From positions 1 to 64,000 of the forward strand of contig MU400672.1 of NCBI GenBank assembly GCA_022578965.1: 64,000 bases of DNA, given 5' to 3'. Under the pieces are notes generated by a model. That model was given only the letters and a program-made list of their open reading frames with translations, searched no databases and was not told the origin of the DNA. The stretch is from Xylaria sp. FL1777. Lineage: Eukaryota > Ascomycota > Sordariomycetes > Xylariales > Xylariaceae. Shown here piece by piece: positions 1 to 11,584 of the stretch. The position numbers and the translations under genes are program-made. Numbering within the stretch: the stretch's first letter is position 1; each line of letters begins with the position of its first letter.

Positions 1-535
1 ATTTATAGATTTAATTAATTATTAATTATAGTTTATAATAAAAGCTATTTTTTTAAAAACTAATAAAAATTATAGCTTTAATTATAATTATAATATTAAT
101 ACTTTTATATATTTATTATAACTTATTATTAATATATAAAATTAGATTTTTTATTTAAATTATTGCTTTTATAATTAAAATTATTTTTAAAATTAAAAAC
201 AATAAAAGTAATATTAAAAAAATTAATTAATTTAAATATAAAAAGTAGTATAAATACTAATATAATAAACTATATAAGCAAGCAAAATAATTACAAAAAA
301 AATAATAGTAAAAAAAATAATATTTTAATTAAAAAATCTATAATATATAATGTAATAAAAACTAAGCGTTAAAAAAATACAAAAAAAATATAACTATATG
401 CAAAATATAATAATTAATTAATTAAATATAACTTTAAATAGATTTAAAATTACTACATAAATAAATTATAGTTTGTTATTTTTTAAATAAAAATATAAGC
501 AAGAAAATTAATATAGTTGCTTTAAACTAAAATTC
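1..535. repeat. Edge of an AT-rich, RIP-like block
   Basis: Almost pure A/T sequence with the few remaining G and C mostly in AGC/GCT contexts. It ends abruptly near 535, where normal composition begins. It looks like the other two AT-rich blocks of the window and is probably the end of a mutated repeat cluster, but no LTR, inverted repeat or coding relic could be recognised in this short piece. Confidence 0.7.
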
Positions 536-1286
536 CAAGTTTGTGTTAAAGGAAGTAAAAAGGGTTATAATTAATAGAGAGATAGTGTAGCTAGGGAGGT
601 ACAAACGCAAGGACCATTCTGGTCTGAGGCACCTGAGATAAGCAACATTGAACATTGCGAAAATTAAAGTGGGTCATATATGCGCGGTACCTACTAGATA
701 CCTAGGTACTTGATGGTCAAAGCTCCTTTGGTAGCGTGGCAGTGACAAGAATCAACTAAGGTAGGTAGTCTAGCCTTGTCGCGCCTTTCACCGCAAGCAG
801 TGCTATCTATACTTAGACTTGAGTACCTCCCTCGCTGAAGGTTAGTTTGAAAGAAACCGCAGTCTGAAGTCGGCGGCATCTCAACTGCCTCTTCGTCTGC
901 TCTCCATGACAACTTCCCGTTTGCTGCACGTTGCCATCATTCAGGTATTTCGTCCCGTTCCTGCTGAATCCATCCCCTGCAGACGCTCTTCGCGACGCGG
1001 TGGCTGATCCCTGGCCCCCCCAGTAAATTTCATTCACCGTCAATCCTGGACAAGGCAAACCAGGGAGCAACAGAAGAAGCTGCACCAGCAGAACGCAACA
1101 TCACAACCTTCTAATAATCTGCACTGGACCCCCTCGCGTTTCTGCGTAGCTACCTGCCTAGCCTCCCCTTCCCTTCTCTTCTTCTCTTCCCAACTTCTCT
1201 TACCGATCCCAGCACACGAACATAGCCGCCGATCGGCCATCGACAGACACTCATGAGGCTTCAGCTGCCGGTTTTGACCTGACGAG
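536..1286 (+). promoter_or_regulatory. Upstream region and probable 5' UTR of the TPR/MLP1 gene
   Basis: Non-coding stretch between the AT-rich block and the first gene. A pyrimidine-rich tract at about 1160-1203 precedes the start codon at 1287, as is common just upstream of fungal transcription or translation starts. The palindromic element TACCTAGGTA occurs near 699-708. The short minus-strand ORFs here are not supported. Confidence 0.4.
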
Positions 1287-4200
1287 ATGGCGGCTGTGGG
1301 GGTCGACGTAGGCTACCTCGCTACCCATCTGGGCGTGCCGGAGACGAATATTTCGAGTGTTGTCTCAGATCCGACCAACGACCTGGTCAATGCCGTTCTT
1401 GCCGCCGTAGTAGCTAAGGCCCACGAGTTCGATACCTTGTTCTCCCAGAAGCTGCAGTTGGAGGTTGAGCTTGAGACTTCGGTGCGCGGTGCCGAAGCGC
1501 AACGTGACGCCAGTAATGAGACGGCAAAAAAGGCCCTTAAGGATGTAGAAGAACTTCGCCAGAAACTCAACCAAGAAGGTATCGTGACCTCCTGCTCTTC
1601 CCATAACGTTCTTTGTTTGCTTTATGGTTTCTCACATTCAGCCAGAGACACGGCGACAGGCCCTCGAGAACGAACTACAGTTGCTCAAGTCCTCCAGCTC
1701 GACGTCGCAATCCGACATAGATACCTTACGCTCGCGAATTACATCCCTCGAGACTTCAAATCGCGAATCCCTGGCAATCATCGATACTAAAAATTCTACA
1801 ATCGAATCGCTCTCCCAAGAATTGCAGGCCCAGCACCAGAAGACCCTGGAGCTCAGCCGAGAAGTCACGACACTACAACAAGCTGTGCAGAGTGCCAATG
1901 CTGCAGCCACCTCATCCAAGATACGGGAGCAAGGCCTGCAGCGCCAGTTAGAGGCAGCCAGACGCGACGCCGATTGGACTGACCAAGAGCTGAAGAAGGT
2001 TAGCACTGAAGCTCTGAACTACCGGAAGGAGAAGGGCGCGCGTATTGCCGAACTGCAGCGTCAGAATGACGATGCTGCATCTATGGTCGAGTCACTCAAG
2101 CGTGGCGAGCAGCAACTTCGACAGCGCCTTCAAGATGCTCAGAGGAAGGCGGATGATGCCCTTGCCAAGATTCAACAGTTGGAGGAAGCCGCAGCCCGTC
2201 GTGAAGAGGATTTCCAGCAGCAGGTTGATCGACTTCAACGGCTCCATGAGCTGACCGAGCAGCAAAATGCCACTCAGAAGAACCGGCTGCGTGCTATGGA
2301 GGAACGAGAAGCTCAAGTGAAGCGGGAATGTGAAGACAAGGTCCAACAAATCAGCAAAGAGATAGCGAGCCTCAACATGGATAAGGAAGAACTGGCCCAA
2401 GCCAATGAATCATTACAAGCTGAGGTCGGTCGTCTAGAGGCCATGGTCGCTAGTGGTTCTGGAGGTTCACCTGGACAACCGGGATCTGCCCCCCAGACTC
2501 CTCGACCTCTGAACGGATCTATGTATCGCCCTAGCTCACCTTTCACTACTCCAGGATCGATACGCAAGTCTATTTCTACTACTCAGGCCCTGGATGAGTA
2601 CTACAAGGTGAAGGGGCAACTGAATGTCGAGAAGCAACGAGCTAGCAATCTTGCCAAGGATCTCGAGGATGTGCTTGAACAACTGCAGGCTAAGGCACCG
2701 GAGCTTGAGGAACTGTATGCGGAGAATGAGCGTCTTCAGTCCGAGATTCAAAATATGTCACATCTTTCGGATGAAAGTTTCCGTGAGCGAGACGTAGCTA
2801 AAAAGGCAGCGAGGAAGGCCGAGACGGCTGCTTCACAAGCTCATGCTGAAATATCCATATTACGGAACCAGCTGAGAGACCTTGGTGCCCAAATTCAAAT
2901 GCTTCTATTCAATATGCATTGTCGAGAGAAGGGTCTTGACGAGCTATCCATCGAGGAGACGTTACATTTCCAGAAGCTGGAAAGAGGCCAGGTCGAGGGT
3001 GGTGCGGAGAACATCAATAACATGATCCTTCAACGTCTGGTCGTGTTCAAAGATATACAGCAACTTCAAGAGAAGAATGAGAAACTTCTCCAAGTCACAC
3101 ATGAACTTGGTCAGAACATGGAGAGTGAGGAGGCGATTGCTGCAAAGAACCAGGCTGTCGAGGATCACAAAGAACGCATCCGACTTGAACAAGAGTTAGA
3201 TGTGTTTAAAGATACCCTGAGAGGCTTCAAGATTAAGACGGAGAGTATCACCAAGGAGAGGGATATGTTCCGCCGCATAGTCGAGTCCCGGGCATCAGCG
3301 GACGAGTTAGCATCTGCACTCGGCCACCCTCCACAAGACGGTGTCCTTGCAAGCATCGAACATAACTCCCCTATGAATGCTGATGGTGATTATGCGACCC
3401 TACTTGAGGATATCCGGAAAGAGTTCGACGATTACCGTAAAGAACAGACCACGGACCGGAAGACCCTGAAGGAACAAATTGAGAAGCTGTCAGCGGAACG
3501 GAACAGGCTGCAGAGTGAAGTATCTAAGATAACTAGCCAGCTGTCATTGGCATCAGAGCGCTTCGATATGCTGAAGTCTAACTATGCTGCCCTAGAGAAC
3601 GAAAACAAAGAGTTGCAAAAGAGGAACTATACCATGTCTGAATCTGCGGCAAAGCAGGATATAAGAACACAAAATGTGGCAGAAGAGCTTGTTGAAGCTA
3701 GGGCCATGGTGGAAGGCATGCGCAGCGAAAACGCGAATCTGAGGGCCGAGAAGAAGCTCTGGCAGGACATACAAGATCGACTCAGCCGGGACAATGAGAA
3801 TCTAGTGCAGGAGAAATCCCGGCTGAATGGTTTGCTTGCAACACATCAGACTCTTCAGAATGAGCGAGAACTCGCCGATGCTGAGACAAAACGTCGTCTT
3901 CAAGCCACTATTGATACCCTGGAAGCCGAGCTGACTAGTACGAAGCGAAAACTTGCGGAAGAGATTGATGAGGCCAAGAAGGCACAGCTCCGAAAAGAAT
4001 TCGATGCCCAACAATCACAAAAACGAATCGATGAACTCACCACCAATCTTGGCCAGATTCGAGAGGAGTTGGTAGCAGTGAAGACAAGCAGGGATCATCT
4101 GCAGAGTAGAGTCGATGAATTGACGATTCAACTACGCAGCGCGGAGGAACGAGCGGAACGACTTCAACCTCGGCCAACCCCACGACCAGGCTCAATGGTC

Positions 4201-7200
4201 TCTGTATTCGATGAAAATACCACTCAGCAAGATGGCGATGAGCGCATTCAAGAGCTAATCCACGAGGCGACGGACTTAAAACGAGATCTAGAGATGACGA
4301 AGTCTCAACTGGAGAATGCTCAAGGACAGGTCGAGAGATACAAAGAACTTTGCCAGGCTTCTGAAGAGGAGCTCGAAAGGTTGAACTCGGCTCAGGAGCA
4401 GTATGTTCAGGAGATGGACAATACATTGTCTACCAAAGAAGCTACTATCAAGGAGCTAGAGCAACGACTGGAAGACTTATCTTCTGAACTGAGTAGGTCA
4501 AATGGCGAATTATCTGCCCTACGTGACTCTCAGGCAGATGTTGCCCGTCGTTTCGAAGAGGAGAAAAGTATTCTTGAAGAGGAGGTGAAAAGACTCAAGG
4601 GGGATGAGGAGCATTACATTTCATCTTCTCAATTCCATCAACAGGATCTTCGAGCACAAGCTGAAATCGCGGCTAGTGCACAACAAGCATACGAAAACGA
4701 GGTTATGAAGCATGGGGAAACTGCAAAGGCATTGTCCAATGTCCGAAATGAATACAACCAGCTCAAGACTTCGGTAGCAAAATGCAAGGCCGAAGCTGAA
4801 TCCGCCAAGGCTACTCTAATGCAGAGTGAAAGCTCCTGGGATGAACGTCGACAAAAGTTTGAGCAAGAGATTTCGGAGATTCGTGGTCGTTGGGAGGATG
4901 CGAATGCACAGAACAAACTTTTACATCAGCAGCTCGAGAATGTGACTGCACAGATTTCAGCCTTACAGGAGAGTCGCGCCTCAAGCAACGAGTCTCTTGA
5001 GACAATATCGGCACAGCCAAGTAGCTCAGATGCCGACAAATACCGAGAGCTAAGCAACTATCTTCGACGCGAGAAGGATATTCTTGAGGTGCAGTTCGAA
5101 CTGAAGGTGCAGGACGCCAAGAGACTGCAACAACAACTGGAGTATACTCAATCTCAGCTTGACGAAGCTAGGCTTAAGCTCGAGCAAGAGCGTGGTTCTC
5201 ATGGCGATCACGATCGAAACACCATGGCCCATAAGGACCTCATGAATAAGCTAGAGGAGCTCAACCTTTTCCGTGAAAGTAGTGCTGCTCTACGAACTGA
5301 GGCTCGCCAGGCCCAGGCTCAATTGACAGAAAAGATTGCCAAGATCACGGAGCTAGAGTCTACGATCCAGCCACTTGAAGCTCAGATCGAGGAACTTCAG
5401 AGCCAGCAAAGCTTCAAAGAGGCTGAGATGAAACAACTACAAGAAGATCGTGACCGCTGGCAAAAGCGTACTGAAGATATCCTCTCCAAGCATGGCCGCA
5501 CAGACCCAGCGGAAGTTGAAGAATTAAAGCAGAAGGTGGCCAGTCTCGAAAATGAGCGGAATGCACTGCAAGAAGCCGAGGCCCCCCTCCAAGAGAGGAT
5601 TCAAGAACTAGAGAAATCAATCGCGGCGAAAGAAGCTGAATGGGCAGTGACCCGAGAAAGGCTGATAAATTCGGCCAAAGAACGATCTCGACAGCTTACT
5701 ACAGCCAAGAACCAAGTCCTTGCTGAGAAAGAGCAGTTCCAACAGAGATTCGAGGAGGCCGCTAGTGAGCTTGCTAGTACTAAGGAAGAGTTAGAAAATT
5801 TCAAGAAGGCGAAATCCGAGTTGGAGGAGCAGGTCTTGGAGTTTAGGCGACAAGTCGAATCATTACAGGCCGAGCCACAGAAGACTACTACTCCTGCAGC
5901 ACCCTTGGAGTCTCCTGAATCGCAGGCTGCCTTGGCTGAACTCCAAGACCAGCTCAACGCATCCCGCTCCGAGTTGGAGACCATCTCGGCCCAAAAAGCT
6001 AGCATTGAGCAAGAGCTTCAAGATGCTCGAGATCAGCTCAGCTCTGTTATCGCCGAAAAGGAGCAGGGTGTCGTTGAAGCTCACACACAAACTAATGGTG
6101 ACTCGGCAATGGAAGATGTGGGAAGCCTCCAGAATGGCTCAACCGAGACTACAGCAGCATTACAACCCTTATCGGTTGATGAGCGCAAAAAGCTTGAAGA
6201 GCAGATCGCCGCTTCGGAAGCTCGAGCAGCTGAGTGGGAAGCCAAGGCCAAGGAGCTTGAACAGAATCAGGATACGATTGTGAAGCACAGAAGCGATAAG
6301 ATGAAGGAAGCACTCAACAAGCGTCTTAGTGAATTTAAAGCTTCGATGGAGAGCGAACGGGCTCAATTACAACAAGACAAAGAGAGACTAGACGCTGACT
6401 TTAAGCTACGCATGGAGCAAGAAAGAAAAATTTGGGAGACTGAGCAAGCTAGTGGACAGAATGAAACGAAGGTACCCAGCACACCTCGTCAACCGAAACT
6501 CGAAGCTCCAGTATCAACACCTACTACTTCTGTTCCGGATCTCAATAATCTAGGCGATCAGGAAATTCGCGAGCTAGTCTCCAAGAATGCTACTGTTCGA
6601 AGCATAGTGCAAAATAACATAAAGAGCAAGCTTGCAACCGAGGCCAAGAAAATGAAGGAAGAGCTCGAAACAGCTACGAAGGCCGAATGGGAACAAAAGC
6701 TCGCTCAAGCTAAAGACTCGGCGACCCAGCTTGTAACATCGAAGATGAACCTCAAGCTAAATATGACGGAGAATCGCGCTCGGATGGCAAACGCCAAGAT
6801 TGAGGTAGTCGAAACTGCGGCAAAAGAAACCCCTCAACGACCTGTTGGCGAGGTTTGGGAGGTCGCCAAAGTCGCGAAACCACCACCAGCACCTAAACAA
6901 CCGGTACCCCCAGCTACACCAACGGGTTCCAATGCCGCCATAGGTACGTCGCTGTGTTGAATTTCTAATAAACTCAAGCTAATAAGTGAAATAGCACCAA
7001 CGAGCCAGTCCACGCCGTCCAAGCAGCCTTCAGTTCCTCAGGAGGCGAAGCCTACCCCACCCACAGCCATCCCACCAAAACCTGCAGCTCTTAATCTTCC
7101 TCAGCCAGCCAGGCCAGCCAATAATCCATTCGCCACTAGCCAACAGGATCAGGCGCCAGCAATTAACCCTTTCGCACAGACCGGTCTACCAACGCAGCAA

Positions 7201-7485
7201 CAGACCGCGCCTACAGGGATTCCACAACCCACACAGTCATCCCAGATTCCTAAAGTGTCTAATCTTCCTCTTCCCGGCGGAGCACGGAAACTGGGCGGCC
7301 CACAAATCCCTCGCGGAGGCGCACGTGGCGGGGGATCTCAGCGAGGACGTGGAGGCGGCCATCAAGGACGCATGAGTCTCAATCCCTCAGCCGACAACTT
7401 CCAACCCGGAGCGAAACGGCCTAGAGGTGACTCAGAAGTAGGTAATGGACAAAAGAGACCACGGGGCGGCGGTCCTGGTTCGTAG
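1287..7485 (+). CDS. MLP1: Nuclear-basket nucleoporin TPR/MLP1 homologue
   Basis: Long coiled-coil filament protein of the nuclear pore basket, involved in mRNA export surveillance and tethering of pore factors. Three exons fit: 1287-1578, 1646-6943 and 6995-7485. The introns are 67 and 51 bases; the second has a GCTAAT-type branch site and TAG acceptor. The joined frame encodes 2026 residues, normal for fungal MLP/TPR. Visible features are near-continuous heptad coiled coil, a Gly/Pro/Ser-rich break at about residues 366-406, the TPR/MLP1/2 family region at about 1087-1215, and a Pro-rich tail with NPFA repeats followed by an RG-rich end (GGARGGGSQRGRGGG). The first-intron acceptor is CAG at 1643-1645, because the nearer CAG at 1639-1641 breaks frame. 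Family assignment rests on length, coiled coil and the conserved central region. The symbol is the yeast name. Confidence 0.93.
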
Positions 7486-8400
7486 TAGAAGCGCAGACCA
7501 ACACCCTGCCTGGGCCCTTCATCTATGCCATAACTTTATTGTACATTAGTTCATATTCGGCTGTGTACGAAAACAATCTTCATCTATTTATGGGGGGAGG
7601 AAATGGGGGACCAGGGAAAAGAGATGAGGACACACTTGGGTCGTTGTTGGCGGCCCATCTTCATCAGACTCAATGGCGTTTAGGCCACAAATGATAATTT
7701 TTATCTCCTTTGTTCAACCAGACGCAATTTAACCATTGCGAGTGATTAATTTATTAGGACATTTGAGGCTGCGGTCTTCATATATGTACGTTATAAGGTC
7801 ATATGTCCTACCCGGTATCTATTCGTAGCCGCACGTAAAAGCGAGTGGGATCTTTTATCTAACCATGAAGTTTCCGGTCTCTCTTCAATAGATTCACTGT
7901 CGGAAACAATCTATTGTAGATTAGGTGTAATTGTTATCGAAGGATCTTAAACCCCCCTCAGTAGCTAGCCGTTGACTATATGTTCTTTCTTTGTTCTAAA
8001 ATGGAGTATCGAGGCACTCGGCTACCCTCTCAGATCCTTCATAGCGACTATATAACATTCCGTAAGAGGTCTGTTAGAAGTCATGCGACAGGCATCAAAG
8101 CGAACTCGATTTCGTTAATCTAAGCAGGTTTGAGAAGCTATTATCGGTTCCGCTCGTGGTCTTCAACTTCACATCATTGTGTTGAGCTGCTATAAGAGAG
8201 AGTAATTCATTGCATCTCAGTCATGCTGACCATGGAGTCACCAGCTAATTCCAATCCCACTTACGTGAGTACGTTCCCCTTGCTGTGAGTCACTGGCATC
8301 CCACCGGGTAACTCTGGTAGCCCTGGTATCAAGAGTCTCATTAGCCTTTACCCGCGTTTCTAGGGGAAATCGAAAAGGGGAAGGATGAGAATGAAATTGA
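7486..8400. other. Intergenic region between convergent genes
   Basis: The plus-strand nucleoporin and minus-strand DUF1996 genes end towards each other here, so this stretch should hold both 3' UTRs and terminators. I see no coding potential, repeat or RNA gene in it. Confidence 0.5.
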
Positions 8401-9911
8401 TTATGTACAGCCGCTTAAATCCTCGTCCACCGATGGTTTCTTGGTACAGGCGTTCCCGTTCTTGACTACATAATTCCGAGTTAGTTATCGTTGTCACGAG
8501 CGTAATCCACAATTGTCTTGAAAGCTTTCTACATCATGCTCTTGCGATGACTTACTAGCCTGGTACGTAAGCCCGCCGCACCTGTCGCCATTGCAGTTGG
8601 TGTCCATGGCGGTCTGTAGGGCGTTGCCCTTCCACCCGAACACGTAGTCCCCGTGATTGCCGAACCCCGTCTCGTCGCCGTAGCTCCACACGAACGGCTG
8701 CGAGCCGTCCAACGGCCACTCGGACAGGTCGTTGAAGGCCGTCGTGTCCCACACTATCTCGTAAAAAAGCTGCGGGATGTGCACCGGGTGACTAGCTGGG
8801 CACGCGCCGCCGGCCTCGAACGTCCCGCTCGCTGGGTACGAGACGTGGCTGCTGTGGTCTGCGCTGTCGAGGTTCACGCCGTCCCAGCACCTGTTTAAGT
8901 CGTGTAAGTAGAAATAATGCTGGCGATTGTTCAATAAATGAGAGGACCTGGAAGCAAAAGGAAGCCTATTACGTTGGGAAGCGCAGGTTCGCCATTATCC
9001 CTGCTGGACAAGGCTTCTTGGGCATGTCGAGGGTTTCGCCCGTTCGCGTCATGGGGTCTTGGAGGCAGGTACTATGATAGATAGTAAGTGCACTGTCTAT
9101 GAATAGATTACTAGATACGGCACCAGAAAACCACGACCACGATATTTACAGTCTATGAATAATTAAAGGGGGCTATAGAGTGCTTACTAGGTGAGCTGTC
9201 GGTACTTAGACGCCTCCTCTCGCGTGCGAATCGTCGGGTTGCCGGTGATCATTCGAAACCCCTGATATTCACATATACATCTCAGCATCTCTCCCGCGCC
9301 CGCGCGTAATACGACCCGATGCTGAGATCTTTAATCTTCCGCAGGGGAAACTCACAGGCTTAAACGCCGTCACCTTCGTGTTCTGGTAGCTCGGAATATA
9401 GTACACCGTCATGCCCCCGTTCGACTGCTCGAAATACACGTTGCCTTTCTGCGGCACACGGCAATACGTGCCGTTCCGTGCGCGGAAGAAAAGAACCGCC
9501 GTCCAGTAGTTGCTGAAGTCTTCTGCGAACGTGCACGTAGTGCAGGTCGCGGCGTCGGGTATGCTTAGGGTCTTGGGGTCCATTGTGGCGTTGAAGGTAT
9601 TCTGGCGTTGATATGTCAGTCAAATTCAAGTTTTCGAGTTCCCAGGTTTAAGTTGAAGAGTTTTCCCTGCTCTTTTTTTGTCTTTCTTGTTTCTCTTTCA
9701 CCCTCTTCCTCTTCTACTCTAGATGAGATGAAGGGAGATGATCACTGACGCCACCGATAATCTGGTGTAAGTGTGGAGAGCCGACTACTCCTGGGTTGAC
9801 TAGGGGATCAAGACGCTCCGTGACGAGCTGCGAACATGAAAATCGCAGGAGCGCCGACCCTGAAGCGAAGAAGTAGGCTAGTGATAGCCCGTGATACCAG
9901 CTTAGCAACAT
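8401..9911 (-). CDS. Secreted DUF1996 domain protein
   Basis: Fungal extracellular protein of unknown function, DUF1996 family. Six exons join in frame: 9911-9750, 9601-9356, 9261-9188, 9071-8973, 8890-8556 and 8465-8401, giving 326 residues. The start at 9911 gives a hydrophobic signal peptide ending near ALLRFSC. Family blocks appear in order: [111 protein letters not shown], and the C-terminal [11 protein letters not shown]. All five introns (148, 94, 116, 82 and 90 bases) have GT..AG ends. Joining the small exons restores conserved text such as [16 protein letters not shown]. Related proteins often also carry WSC domains; none is seen here. The function is unknown. The His/Asp-rich conserved core suggests an enzyme or metal-binding role, which is inference. 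Confidence 0.9.
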
Positions 9912-10615
9912 TTTGAATGCCTTGTGATTACGATAATCCTCAAACCCAACCTCAAGAGTAAATAATGGATGTGCAGGTAATTCTGGGCGGCTTCGATTGA
10001 TATAGGTGCCTTCGGCCCAACCCAATAATATGTATACTACTCCGGCAGAGTCATTACTTATAGGGTGTGCGTTCTCTGAGAAATGATTTGCAAGTGCCGC
10101 CTGTGAAGGAGGTTATATCAACGTCTTTCCGGCTGAATTAGGTACAGGGCTCAGGCCAATCATTCCGATTACTCTCATGAACTTCATCTACCCCCATTTA
10201 ACACCCTCTTTAGGGGTACGATAAATCCTGTGCACCAGAAACCAAGACGAATTGATTCATTCAATCTATATCGGTTCTATTAAACGGTTAACATGGCACA
10301 TGAACAGGTACCATAGTGATTACTGTGCATAAGTCTGATAGTGATTAAAAAGCTATGTCCTTGGCCAAAGAGTAAAGACGCATTACGAAAGTATCTCCAA
10401 GGACTCTAAATAGTCTCAAACAGCATGTTAGAAATATTACAGCAATAACAATGTATCGATGACATCAAATCCAAGCTGTGGTGATCACAGCACGTGGACT
10501 TCTCCTCTGCTCTAGGACAACAACTTCCCCGCGGAGTCCTCCTCTCGTGATCACAACTCTAGACTCCCAATACGCACAGGAAGGCAACAACCGAGTATGC
10601 AATGTAGCAGTCCAA
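9912..10615. other. Intergenic, no feature recognised
   Basis: Non-coding stretch upstream of the DUF1996 gene and downstream of the coiled-coil ORF. The segment just above 9911 must hold the DUF1996 promoter; no clear TATA or known operator stands out. Confidence 0.4.
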
Positions 10616-11584
10616 TCAAGTGTAAAAGACCTGCCTCACCCGTCGCAGACCCGTTCTCGGCCGTCGGAGTTCCTCGTTCTCGACCTCCAAGCGTACTCGG
10701 GCCTCTCGCTGGGCATCCGCCCTCCTAGTCTGATGTCGGAGCTGTTTGCGCATATCGCTCAACTCATCCTGGAACTTCCTCTGCTTGTTTGCCAGCGTAA
10801 TCGCCAGTGTTCGGATCTTGTCCCCCTTGAAATCGCATTCCATCTCTGCCTTCGCCGCCCGCTGCTTCTCCACCAACGCGTTGTTCCACTGTTGTAGGTT
10901 GTGTGTTTTGAGCTGTGCGTTTTCTTGTTTCATCCGCTCGAGATCTTTCTGAATCTCGACTTTTCTCTTGAAGTCTAGGTTGGTGTCGTCGCGGGCTAGT
11001 CGCAGCTCTTCCTCGAGCGAGCGGATTTTGGCTCGTTGTCCATTTGCGTGTGACTCGGCGACTCGCAGGAAGTGCAAAGTCCGCTCGAGTTCCCCCTTGA
11101 TCTTGCCAATCTCACGCTCAAGCTCGATATTCTCCTGGCGTAAAATTTTGCTAATGTCATTGTCGTAGTCCCTGTTGTTGGCTTGTGGTTTCCGTAGTTC
11201 GGATTCCAAAGTACTAATTCGATCTCGAAGCTCTGCACACTTCTGGCAGTTGACTTTCTGCGCAGCCCGGAGCCGAGACAATTGGTTCAGGAGGAATTCA
11301 ACATAACGGAGTTCAAGTACTGATAGAGGTTTATAATAAAGTTCACGGGCAACTCGCCACAACGAGGATAAAGCCCAAAGGACTAGGTACGACCCCAAAC
11401 GCCTGCAAGATGGCGAGAGATAAAGTATTAACAGAGGATACCATATTATCTTTAGCACTTCCCAACACATGTTGCATTGAAGATAACCAAACTTCGTATT
11501 ATTCAGTTGGGGTTGGGGGGACTGTAACAATATAGAGCAGAGTCTGGCATTGGCACGTAGGAAGAGTTTAGAGAACATCAGCAT
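10616..11584 (-). CDS. Hypothetical coiled-coil protein with hydrophobic N-terminus
   Basis: Single open frame of 322 residues, not recognised as a named family. Residues about 1-95 contain one or two hydrophobic stretches (around ILYLSP and LVLWALSSLW) that could be membrane segments. From about residue 95 to the end the sequence is a charged coiled coil rich in Glu, Arg, Lys and Gln, with a CxxC pair (NCQKC) at its beginning. The start is uncertain: the hydrophobic part may instead be non-coding 5' sequence, with translation starting at an internal Met or from an unseen upstream exon. The long uninterrupted heptad pattern supports real coding for the C-terminal two thirds. No neighbour suggests a role. 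Confidence 0.5.
   Translation of the reverse strand: MLMFSKLFLRANARLCSILLQSPQPQLNNTKFGYLQCNMCWEVLKIIWYPLLILYLSPSCRRLGSYLVLWALSSLWRVARELYYKPLSVLELRYVEFLLNQLSRLRAAQKVNCQKCAELRDRISTLESELRKPQANNRDYDNDISKILRQENIELEREIGKIKGELERTLHFLRVAESHANGQRAKIRSLEEELRLARDDTNLDFKRKVEIQKDLERMKQENAQLKTHNLQQWNNALVEKQRAAKAEMECDFKGDKIRTLAITLANKQRKFQDELSDMRKQLRHQTRRADAQREARVRLEVENEELRRPRTGLRRVRQVFYT

Noticed and set aside
1287..1790. ORF of 167 codons at the start of the nucleoporin as its own gene
   Set aside because: It is the first exon read through the 67-base intron; splicing connects it to the long coiled-coil exon.
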